Below are positions 31,496-42,308 of a stretch of 64,000 nucleotides of DNA, piece after piece. The notes under the pieces are model-generated. The model made no database searches. It was not told where the DNA came from and was given only the letters and a program-made list of their open reading frames with translations. Numbering within the stretch: position 1 is the first letter of the stretch; every line of letters begins with the position of its first letter. The DNA comes from Leuctra nigra (Eukaryota; Arthropoda; Insecta; Plecoptera; Leuctridae). The stretch lies in contig OW203762.1 of assembly GCA_934045905.1 (NCBI GenBank), positions 51,671,411 through 51,735,410 on the forward strand. The letters are read 5' to 3'. The translations under genes and the position numbers were made by a program.

Positions 31496-34152
31496 CAGGT
31501 ATAACATGATTCAGATCAAATCTCTCTCTCTCCCTCTTTCTTCATTCTGTCTTTGATAAACTGTCCGCTCTCACAAATACATCCAACAAAAAATCTGTTA
31601 GAGATTTAGTTGTGGGTATAGAGACAGCGGTTTTCTATTGCTATAATTTAAGGTAATTTTTTTATAGTTTACCTATGTGGTTTGCTCTATAAAATTATTC
31701 ATTATACTTTTTAAGACGTGAGAGAAAATTACATTCCGGTTTAACTTGAGGTTTCGAAAAGTCTTTGAAAATCCAACCACAAAACTCCTTGAGCCAGGGT
31801 GAGCGAGACTGGCGGGAGATTGTGATGAAAGCTCCACGGTCCCTTGGATGGATCATAACTCAGATGCAGGCGGCGAGCAACGAACCAAGGATAATCGACC
31901 AGTTTTATGGTCTAAAATGACCCGCAGTTGAGTGGTTGAGCATCGTAACGTTTGAAATGATCGAGCACAAAAGACACGGATTTTATAGGCGTAAAGTGAC
32001 AGAGCGCACATACGAGTCACATGTCACAAGGGAATCATTAAACTCGGGTCTCGCGCGTTATGACCGTCATTATCACTGTCACATCAGACGACGTTCTCGG
32101 ATTAGAAGCGTCGTTTCATTTAAGTTAGATGAGGTTATAACCTCCGCGCCTTGCCTGCTTGATTATTCTTACAAAGAAATAATAGAAATACAAACGCAAA
32201 CGTTGATCTGTGTGGTCAAGAGATGGCAGAGCAGATGTTATTGTTTATCCCGAGGACTTGTTCGTGCCATCAAACTCAGTGATACAAGAATGCGAGAAAA
32301 CCATATTTGTTGACTTACTGGGCCCTTATCTAATAGCACGAATCGCTTTTACCATACGGTCAACGGTCATAACAAATACAGTTACAAAATTGTCATAATT
32401 AATGCGATAGCTACACCAATAATATTGCGGGACTTGCAACTAACTTGGATTAGAAGAACAATTCTAGTCCCAACCAACTGAAGTCAAATCTGAAACGGAT
32501 CAGTTCAACTTTGGTTGCTAAACTTTTGTTGCGCCTTAGTTATTTTAGGCTGAACAAAGATATCTAACAATTGAAAAACAATTAAAAAATACCTAATAAG
32601 AGACAAACAATTCCAATATCGCCATGCATACCGTAAAACTGTTCCATGGCATCAGTAACTGCACTGGCACTGGTGTATAACGTTCACATTGCCCCATCTC
32701 TTTGACTCAAGACGTAGTCTGTTTTCAGATAACCCATGGAGAAATATTGAATGGCATGTAATGAATGTACTCATGTTGATATTATGGCTAAACCTGTGCG
32801 CCTATAAACATGTATGGGGGGGCTACTAACGCTAAGATATACCTGGTATCACAAGGCACGGAGTAAAGAAGCATCTATTTGTGTGTATATCGCACTCTAT
32901 CCCTGGTCTATAACCTTTCTCTAAATTATTATCAGGTATTATGAATATTAATAATTAATTGTTATTAATTATTATTAATCAATTATTCTCGAATTATAGG
33001 TAGGTATTCGAAGATGAATATTCTCCTTTGAAATAGTGCAGTTCCTTATAGTCCGAACAATCGGATATATGTATAGATATGACCCCAAGCTGAATTCTTT
33101 CAACTTTCTAGTACCCAAATATATATTTAATGAATGAACATTCATTCATTCATTCATTAGTTCATTAAATGTATACAATTATTTTTCTCAAAAAAAACAC
33201 ATTCAAAATACAAACAAACCCAAAGCTGGTTGCGGGCACAAAGCCCCATTGGGACTTGGAAGTGACAAATAATCAATACCTATTAGCACAATGATAATAC
33301 ACATTCTACATAAATACACAACAATAAAAAAAATACAAAAAGACAAATCTTATTTGTATTTTGTAATAATTGTCTAAATAACAATAATAGGTAACACAGG
33401 TTATTCAAGTAATTTTCGACTTTTTGGAAATATTTAAATTTTAAATTATGATATTTTAAATAAAAAAAACGTGCTTTATTAATAAAAATGTGTTTAATTG
33501 AGACTTCAATTAAATAATTAAGAAATTAAAATCAATTTTCAAATCCTATAGTTTGGATTGGACGTTCATTAACTACTTATAAGAATGAATATGATATGAC
33601 GTAAGGCACTGGTTGAGAGGTGATTCACTAAAACTAAAAATGACTTCAAAAGTCTTGAAAAATCTTTAAATTAGGTAATTATAATTACTCCGAAAGTGGC
33701 AGGAATTCAGTTTGGGGCCATACAATTTTGGATTTATCATGTTTTAATTCCCTTTACACATTTTCATGCTTGTCACAATTTGCACAATTGACCCATAAAT
33801 TTGTTGGTGAACTGCACTAAAAACCTTTATCTCTAAATAGTCTTCTCCTTTCTCCACAATCTATCAAACAAATATATTTTATTGAAAATATAAAAAAATA
33901 CAAAACTTTTTACTTTTCAATGATTTTAAATCCAATTGAGGGAATTTAGTGCAATTTAACGCGAACACAAAGTTTGGTCGATTTGATTAACTATCTAAAT
34001 TATTTAAATTACTATTCTATTTTCATTAATATCATTATCGATATGTTTGCTACTCATTCGATCAAAATTTCCAGGCCACCCTAGTCATACCCCCCCCCCC
34101 CCCCCCCCCCGCAACTGTGAGGGGTGCAACATCGAAGTTACGCCAGTGATCA
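31496..34152. other. FoxB downstream region, no gene seen
   Basis: It contains the FoxB 3' UTR, then AT-rich DNA. An ATTC-type microsatellite (CATTCATTCATTCATTCATT) with flanking complement lies at 33126-33172 and a 21-base C run at 34090-34110. Short frames are not credible genes. Confidence 0.5.
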
Positions 34153-34267
34153 GACCCCCTATTCTATAACGAAAACGAATCATTTCACGGTCATAAGGAT
34201 AACATTGATCTGAATTGAACTCGGGCATAGGCTACATGATTTCGTTTCCGTTACAAAATAAGGCCCC
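34153..34267. repeat. Small MITE-like inverted repeat
   Basis: GACCCCCTATTCTATAACG with AAACGAATCAT at the left is mirrored by ATGATTTCGTTTCCGTTAC and AAAATAAGGCCCCC at the right. It is 115 bp and non-coding, with imperfect arms. Confidence 0.55.
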
Positions 34268-34979
34268 CTGGGATCTTGAGCGGTCTTCAAGTTCAACATA
34301 TTTATTTTAAAAATCCAACAAAATCGGTCAAGAACTTGAAGAGTTTTCTTCACCTTTCAATCCCAATTTAAAATATAGCTGTAGGTGTATAGGTACCTAT
34401 TTTTTTCTGTCGATAAAATAATGAAGGTATAAGTAAGTATCTTATTCACAATTGCAAATTATTGGATTGTTTACATTATTATCCAGAGAGGTCAAATGGC
34501 TATCTATCCAAGACAAAGTATAGACTAAAGCCAGAATCAATGCAAATCGAGACCCAGACAAAAGTATGAAAAATTCACCTTATCTTTCACGGAGCGAAAT
34601 AGCTTTTTTACTCTATTTGAATAGAAACTGAAATTTAGAACACAGATATTACGATTAATTTTACTTTACAGAATTTAATACAAAAATATGTATGTAGAAA
34701 AGGATTGCAAAATATAAAATGTATTGGTTTATCTAATCTGTGGTATGACAAAGTTCCTCGAATATCCTTCTCACTGTCCCTCAATGGCATCAAGGAAAAT
34801 TGAGCGAAGCACAAAGAAGGGTTTTGGTTATAGTTACAATAATATGGTCCCCAATATTTTGTTTAGGGGTTGTTTAAAAAATCTCACAAATTTCAAATAA
34901 TATACATTGGGGCTATAAATTCTGAACTCAACACTTCATAATAATATTATATCAATAAAACAATAAAAACTTTTTTAAC

Positions 34980-35175
34980 TTTGTTATACTCCCGAGGTCT
35001 TGGGTTTGATCCCTGATCCTGGCTGAGTTTTTTTCGTGGTTTTCCTCAGTCAGTGGGTAAATGAAATGGTTCCTGTGATACTAAGCCAACAGCCGTCTCC
35101 TTCTCACGTTCCATCATCCTTCGTCATCATCATCATCATCTCCAATCATCATCATAATTCATTCCATAATCATCC
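34980..35175 (+). repeat. tRNA-derived SINE with ATC-rich tail
   Basis: A B-box-like TTGGGTTTGATCCCTGATC is followed by GAGTTTTTTTCGTGGTTTTC and CTCAGTCAGTGGGTAAATG, the body typical of insect tRNA-derived SINEs. It ends in ATC/TCA simple repeats (35122-35200). The A box is lost or degraded. Confidence 0.55.
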
Positions 35176-35200
35176 CAATCATTCCATCATAATCATTTAG

Positions 35201-36227
35201 TTGCAGAACAGTTGACATTAAACACCCAATTAAGAATATGTTTTCACTGATAAAAAAAATCGATGAATTTTTAATCACACATCTAACAATATATTATTTG
35301 GCTGCATCAATGAGGAATTGCAGATAACTTTGCGGTAACTTGTTTTTACTATGCGAACAGAGAAAAGTGAGTGCAGAAGTAATCTGAAATATTGTATTCA
35401 GTAAATTATTGAAGAGAGTTGAAATATGATCCAACTATTTTGCAAGAGAATGCACGTTCTATTGCCACTAGCGCCAGGGGTGGCACATTGTGTCAGAGTA
35501 CAATTGTGTGTGCATTGTATTCTTGTCGAAATACCTACTTCACAGGTACAATTAATATGCAAATGATTCTAATGGAGTGTTTATGCGCGTGCGCAATGGC
35601 CGGGTGGAAACAAGGCGATAAACGTTGTCATTAGAGCTCCTCCATTGTGTTCCTAACAGCAGGGTGGTCCGAGGGTGCGCCACATTTATACACCTTGGTT
35701 TTGGTAGAGAACATTCTTCTGTAATTGGCGGCTCTGAACGATTGTCTCTTGATTGCACTGGCGCGGGCTGATGGATTGAGACGTCCATGTGTCATTGGAT
35801 CAGATCAACAATGCAGACGACTATTGTCATCGTTTGTTTTGCGTCATTGTGTACGTGGAACACAATGATTGATGCGGTATTTACGGAGATTGACTTGTAG
35901 TGAGGAAATCATCAATCAATAGATTTGCTGTTCGTTCATTTCAAGTAGTCCTGACTTCACTGCATTATTCTGTGTATCTTATACCTTAGCTTATACTTAG
36001 TGGTCAATGTGAAAAAGTTTCGTACATCTACTATTTGGGATTAAAATGTTTATGCAAATAAAGGCCACTAAAAATGTTAAATTTTAAATCTGTCCTTGCA
36101 GATAGCAATCACAATTGAAGTTACGAATAAGAAGGACAGACGACACATTTTGTCACGATTTCGACAACCAGCAAAAACTTCAATGTAATTGATTACACTT
36201 AGATTTTTTGCGTGTATATAAATATAT
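35201..36227. other. Intergenic, nothing recognised
   Basis: Mixed AT-rich sequence with no repeat signature or credible gene that I can see. Confidence 0.4.
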
Positions 36228-37474
36228 TTGAGCGAGCGAAGTGAGCGACTCCTTTTCGCTCTTTTGGCACGGGTCTCTGTTTCTTTTTGTTACCTATTCT
36301 GTTATACTGACGATACATGTTGCACCGTTTCTCCGATCGAGCTGAAAATTTGCACACATGTCAAGACAGATGGTTTGCAGACTGAAATTTTAACAGAATT
36401 CTCTTATGGTTCAAATATATTAAAAATATCTTCTGATTGGTTAATCTGATCAAATTTAAATTTTGCAAGATCATCAAGACCAACATTTTGTAAAAGTTTA
36501 CAAAGTTTCCGCAAAATCCTTCAACGGTTACAATTTTAAAAATATCTTCTGATTTGTAAAAAATCGAAATGTTCCGATAAAATTCAAATTTTGTATGGTT
36601 ATCAAAATCAACGTTATCTCATATTTTACAAATTTTCAGCCCAATCGGTAAAGTATTTTATTGCCATATCAAAGATAATTAAAGCAAGAAGATGTTTCAT
36701 GCAATGTTAAAATCTGTCTGTGATAATTTGCAACAAAAAAAAGACCCATGTATAAAAATAAACCTCACCGCTAGATGTCTCTGATTCATATATGTCTGTC
36801 TCTCTCCCACTCATGTTATTTGACTATCAAAACCCTCAAATACAATGTTGCAATATCAATCTTATCTAATTCACAGTTTGTTCTGAAGTTGCTTCAAGTT
36901 TCATGGCTCTGGTATTCGTCATCGACTAATTAAATGTAACTTTTCATTATACACAATTTCGAGCTGAATAAAGTGCAATTGATCTCATGTCATTTCGTTA
37001 TGTATTTAGAGGGAAATTAAATAAAACCTAATTTTTCATGGCAAAGAAACGTTTGTTTGCTATTTTTTATTTTTGCATGCCATGAAATATTTCATAAGAA
37101 AATTCTGGTAGAAATAGTTAAAACATGCCATGCACCTTGAAATCTTGAAATGCAGTGCTGCCAGAATGATCCACAAACACAGAGACATCTAGCGGTGCTG
37201 TAAAAAAGAGATTTATCGAAAAGTAAGTAAATATTATAGATATATCAAATTCAAGGCACATGGATCCATTGTATAACTAAAACAATAAAAATAGTAAATA
37301 CACAATTTAAAATAATATTTCTATTGACTAGGAAAACGCTCGGAGTAACGCGTTGATGAGCGAGCACCGAAACGCGCAACATCTCTTTCCGGAATTTCGT
37401 AACGCTCAGAAAACATAACACCCATATTGAATTGAAATACGATCCACTCAATCACCGTAAAAGTACCGGATTTT

Positions 37475-37665
37475 AATAGACCACATTTTAAATTATCTAG
37501 TTAGCTCTGCTTTTCCAAAAATTTCATATGCAGTACCGTGATCCTCATATCTATTCATGTTTTGATCCATTGTTGAAAAACACTAATAGATATGAGGATC
37601 ACGGTACTGCATATGAAATTTTTGGAAAAGCAGAGCTAACTAGATAATTTAAAATGTGGTCTATT
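37475..37665. repeat. Perfect hairpin, 81-bp arms and 29-bp loop
   Basis: The left arm 37475-37555 begins AATAGACCACATTTTAAATT. The right arm 37585-37665 is its exact reverse complement by eye over all 81 positions. Complete identity implies recent origin or active correction. A transcript would be a strong Dicer-2 type substrate; a microRNA precursor would usually be imperfect. Confidence 0.95.
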
Positions 37666-37735
37666 GAAACTGAGAATAGCCATTTATATACACTTTGGTG
37701 CATAAAGAAAATCGGATCTTAGCTGCACTGGAAAT

Positions 37736-37741
37736 CCCGTT

Positions 37742-37803
<62 letters not shown>

Positions 37804-37809
37804 AACGGG
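37736..37809. repeat. 74-bp palindrome around an (AT)n tract
   Basis: CCCGTTTCG, about 56 bp of alternating AT, then CGAAACGGG: the whole is one palindrome. It can extrude as a cruciform. The non-AT flanks being complementary shows it is more than a simple microsatellite. Confidence 0.9.
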
Positions 37810-38299
37810 CTCTTCTGAGATTCTATTTCAAAACAGTTAAAATTTTCAATAAGTATACATTCTCTACTAATTATGGGCTGAAAACTTGTAAAATAAGAGA
37901 ATATGGTGGTCTTTATGTCTACGCAAAATTTGAACTTCATTGGAACATTTAGATTTTCGACCAATCGGGAGATATATTTTTTAAATTTTAACCAATAATA
38001 GTATGTTGCTGAAACTTTGTAAAGGTTAATAAATTGTTGATCTGAATTACACTACAAAGTTTCAAATTGATCGAATCAACTAATCAGAAGATATTTGTTT
38101 TAAAATTTGAACCAATCAGAGAGCAGCTCTCAAAAACAATCCCAAACTACGTTAGAATGATCTAAGTATGTATGCAAAATTTAAGATCGATCGGAAAAAA
38201 TGTGGCCTGTAGCGTCTGGAAAAACACAAAAACACAAACAAAAAATCAGAGAAAGTGTCCAAAAGAGCCAAATGGAGACGCTCGCTACGCTCGCTCAAT

Positions 38300-39811
38300 A
38301 ATGGCAAAAATAATATTTTAGATACAGATAATTTATGCCCCTCTTTCTAATTGTAACACATCATAAAAAAAATACTTTATATTGCGTGTAAAACTCGCAA
38401 AAGTAACGATTTCTTAATTTTCTGCCATTCATTCAATTTTTGCCCCCAAATCGTACCTTTGATCTTGATCTAGACATGAACATTCTTTATTTTTATTACT
38501 TTTTATTCTGTAACTATATGTACATTTTTTATTTTATTTTTTATTGGTAAAACCTATGGTAAAACAATGCTCAAAACAGGGTATTTTTTTAAGCAAGATT
38601 CACAAGCATTCAAAATGGATTGTGACATTACAATTTACAAAGTATAGGGATAGGTATACTATCTATTGAATGAAAGGATACCAAATTCACGGAGCCATGA
38701 TATTTGGGATATGTTGAAAAATGTCCACTCAATTCATTTCAGTTTTAACTGTTTTAACTGGAGTTTTAACTCCAAATTATTTAAATAAAATCCTGCCATC
38801 TCCTGGAATCACCAAATTCTTGAGTTGAGTTGAGACTAACATCACACACCTTGGCAATTTCTTTATGAATTTGCTGTTTCAATCGTACTGTATCATTAGA
38901 AACTGAAATGACATAGAAATGATGCATGCAACTCCCTTATTGGGGCAAGAAGAGCTATGAGCTCTTGCCCCATACCGGTGGCTCGTCTTGCCCCACAATG
39001 CATCTTCTGAATATTTTGTTCCAATTGTCTAGGGTACTAATTATTTAGATGTTACACTATTCTATAAAATAACAGAGACAGATGCAAGTTTTCCAATGAC
39101 ACAAAACCTACTATACAATGCACTGAAGGCCTGAAGTCCACAGCATTAATTTTACATCAGAAATTACAGAGAAAATATTTACAATGGCACGTTTATTGGC
39201 GGATCACAAACAAAATTGGCTGTGCGCGGACAGCACAATTTGTTTCAAATGTGAGTTTTAGACCATTTTGGAGCAGGAAAATAGCTCAAAAAGTACAAGC
39301 AAATGGAAAATATTCTAGACGTTCGTTTTTACAGAACATTTTTACAATTTTATTGTTCACATTATTAATCACATTTTCTTATCTCTATTTTTTGTTTTCA
39401 CAATTTATTTAGACAATTTTGAGAGATATGAAAATTTGATGAATTCTCGGTTTCCCTGTAAGTAAATTCATAACCTAGAATAACGAATAAAATCAAATAA
39501 AATCAACAGCGGTATACTTTCTCTCTAAAACAAATTTTAAAAATATTTCAAAATAGCTTAAAATGTGAAAGTCTTGTGCACTTCTTGACTAATTTCGCTG
39601 AAAATTTGAACTTATAAAAAAATTGAACCATCGGAAAAGCAGTCATTCTCATTTTTCTTCCATTCAGAGAAGTTTGCTCAAAAACTTAAAATCTACAACT
39701 TCTTAATTTTTGAAATGTGCAATTTTTACTAATTTTAACTTTTTGTATTGACACTGTGTGTAAAGGAAGTACTGAAATAAATGTGCATTATGCGAATTCA
39801 AATCATTTACA
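38300..39811. other. Intergenic, nothing recognised
   Basis: AT-rich. One short stem (GGGGCAAGAAGAGCT and AGCTCTTGCCCC) lies at 38943-38972. No gene seen. Confidence 0.4.
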
Positions 39812-39819
39812 ATTTAAAG

Positions 39820-40599
39820 TAGGGATGGAGAAAATATCGATATATCGATATATATCGATATCAAAAAAATATCGAAATATCGATACCTGAATATATTGAA
39901 TATCGATATATCGAAATATCGATATATCGATATATTGAAATATTGAAATATTGAAATATCGATATATTGAAATATCGAAATATTGAAATATCGATATATT
40001 GAAATATTGAAATATCGAAATATTGAAATATCGATATATTGAAATATTGATATATTGAAGCCTTACCGGACGATACAACTATGTTCTTAATTGAAGTTTA
40101 TACCTACTATGACAAAATAATTCATGTTTGCAGTGCAGCGTTTACCAGATTTATGGACAATTTCTCAGATTATTCACATTTCTTTCTTATCTGGCCGGTG
40201 ACCCTATATTTTGGAACGGCTATGTTATTTCTTTTTACATTTTCTTTTGAAATTCCTAGCAGTTTTAGGAGCAATTTAAGGCATTTATGCGATCCTATAT
40301 CAATAATTCCATACCTACATCGTAATATAATACTTCCATATCAATATTTCGATATTTCGATATATCGATATTTCAATATTTTAATATATCGATATTTCAA
40401 TATATCGATATTTCGATATTTCAATATTTCAATATATCGATATTTCGATATTTCAATATATCGATACTTCAATATATCGATATATCGATATTTCAATATT
40501 TCAATATATCGATATATCGCGATATCGATATATCGATATATATCGATATATAAATGATATCGATAGTCGATATCAAAATCCAAGTTCGCTCCATCCCTA
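39820..40599. mobile_element. Non-autonomous hAT element filled with ATCGATAT-type satellite
   Basis: Ends TAGGGATGGAG and CTCCATCCCTA, flanked by ATTTAAAG on both sides (39812-39819 and 40600-40607), an exact 8-bp duplication as for hAT. Inside each end is a block (about 39831-40060 and 40335-40575) of short repeats mixing ATATCGATAT and ATATTGAAAT, inverted relative to each other; the unique core is 40063-40330. The open frames over it are low-complexity artefacts of the repeat. It is 780 bp and has no transposase. Confidence 0.85.
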
Positions 40600-40607
40600 A
40601 TTTAAAG

Positions 40608-42139
40608 TCTGTATTGTGCCGTTGCCCAAGGTTCAGCATGGCACCTCAATCCCCGCAGTATCATCACCGATGGATGTATCACAGTGACACCTGCATAATA
40701 CAATCGCTAAAAACTCGATTAATTGACTGTCTCTTGCGCGGCAACATCCTGACAGCGATATGGATTGACAGCTTGATGGAATACATAGATTCCCTGCACT
40801 GTCTACATCAGTCACTGCCTCTGTTGTTTCATCCTTGCTGTGAATTGAATACACTGCTAATTGCTGCTGGACATGTCATCGGGTCATCAGGGATGCGGAG
40901 AAGCAACATTTGCATAGCTCAATCTCACGAACACGAGATGATGTAGACCATCAATAATTCGCTCCGGACCAGGTCAAGGCTGGGTTTACGTTTGAGCAGA
41001 ATCAATCCTGGACGTTTTTATATTACAAGTTATCACTTCGGTATAGTCATTGTATTAGGATAGGAAAATGCTTGCGAAAGCCAACCTTCCAGGGTGGAGG
41101 GTGATGAGAAAACGATGTAATATTATGGGTGATATTATGGGTGTAATATTATGGGTGAGTGAAAATCACTTATTTGGAGCGGGTGTTACTCAGTTGATTT
41201 AATTGTTGATATTTATTGTTGATTTTATTGATTTCTTCTGTGCAAAAATTGTCTACCCCCTGACCCAAATGTTTTTTAAAACAGGGTTTGAAATAATAAA
41301 AAAATATCAAAAAGCGAGTTACGTAATTATATTATTATTATTGAAAATTGTGTAAAAATAATCTTCTCAAAAATTAAGTTTGCCCTGATCTTCATAGCAA
41401 AATAATATTAATGAGCTGTAGTGCAAAATGGGATATTATTTTAATAATTGCTTTTCCTCTGCTTTTCTATAGAGTGCCATCGCCTATACAGTGGCACATG
41501 GTAACCATGGTAATGTCTCCTTTAAAATAGCATGGGGACTTGCTGTGATTGCTGGTAGGTAATATTTAAACGAAACATTTCAAAATATGTATGTATTGTT
41601 TATATTTCATTTCATTTACACATCTCCTCAAATGTATACCAAATTTAGATTAAACAAGGTGATGATAGATGCAAGATGTCAATTCAATGAACGTCAGCCT
41701 CCATTCAGCAGCTCATGACACCTTGTTAGATGGTATCTTCTTGCAATTACAATGACTAACATGAATTTGATTTATTGCATAAACACTGAGGAACACAAAA
41801 ATACTTCAGTTTTGTTTACTTTTCATCAACAATCGAAAATTTACGTGCAAGGTTTGGCAACATTGTTTGTCATTGTTGAAATATTTTTCTATGTGTAAAC
41901 TCGCAGTTTCCAGCATGCTTTACAATCATCATAGGGCATCGCCAAATACGTTAGTATCACCTGTGACTTGGAGCTTTATACTGTTTAAATTTGGTACCTA
42001 TATATATTTGAGGAGATTTGTCGACATATTATTATGTTAACAAATGAAAGACTGAAGTTTATGGTGGTGTATTTTGATTTTCTTACTTCTGTTTCTCTTT
42101 TAAATGACCAGCAATCAAAATAAGTCCAGTCGCCAAGTT
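40608..42139. other. Intergenic, nothing recognised
   Basis: A small tandem GGGTGATATTATGGGTGTAA lies near 41117-41160. The open frame near 40554-40946 overlaps the hAT end and has no family resemblance. Confidence 0.4.
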
Positions 42140-42142
42140 TTA

Positions 42143-42305
42143 GCCCGGCAGTGTACCATTACCAAGTCCCGATAAAGTTAGCGGTAGGATTTATCGCCTG
42201 AAACCATGGCAACAGCCAATGAAACACAGCCATCTAGACCGCTAAAGTCCACTTTAGGCTAAAGTGAACTTTATCTTATTTATCGGTACATCGTACAACC
42301 GGGCC
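42143..42305. mobile_element. PIF/Harbinger-like MITE
   Basis: Ends GCCCGGCAGTGTACC and GGTACATCGTACAACCGGGC (then C), with TTA on each side (42140-42142 and 42306-42308), the 3-bp target typical of PIF/Harbinger. The interior contains CTAAAGTCCACTTTAGGCTA, a small palindrome. It is 163 bp and non-coding. Confidence 0.6.
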
Positions 42306-42308
42306 TTA

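Larger units (their letters stand above)
36228..38299. mobile_element. Long element with GAGCGAGCG inverted ends
   Basis: Left end TTGAGCGAGCGAAGTGAGCG then GCTCTTTTGGCACGGGTCTC; right end AAGAGCCAAATGGAGACG then CTCGCTACGCTCGCTCAA. Both ends are followed inward by GATCGAGCTGAAAATTTGC-type text. Together they make a 2.07-kb inverted-ended unit. Other copies or ends occur at 6248, 46982 and 57495. The interior carries a perfect 81-bp-arm hairpin (37475-37665), an AT palindrome (37736-37809) and a segment near 37330-37390 shared with 45853-45910. No transposase is visible, so it is non-autonomous, of unknown superfamily. Confidence 0.6.

Noticed and set aside
35419..36449. Short frames between the SINE and the 36228 element
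   Set aside because: All under 80 codons with no recognisable features.
37475..37665. Canonical microRNA precursor
   Set aside because: An 81-bp perfect stem is too long and too exact for a typical insect pre-miRNA, and it lies within a repeat element.
37719..37964. YIYIYI frames
   Set aside because: Translation of the (AT)n palindrome.
39803..40583. Tyrosine/isoleucine-rich proteins near 40 kb
   Set aside because: They are translations of ATCGATAT-type repeats within the hAT element.
40554..40946. 130-residue frame as a gene
   Set aside because: It begins inside the hAT element and crosses its end and duplication, so it is not an evolved frame.
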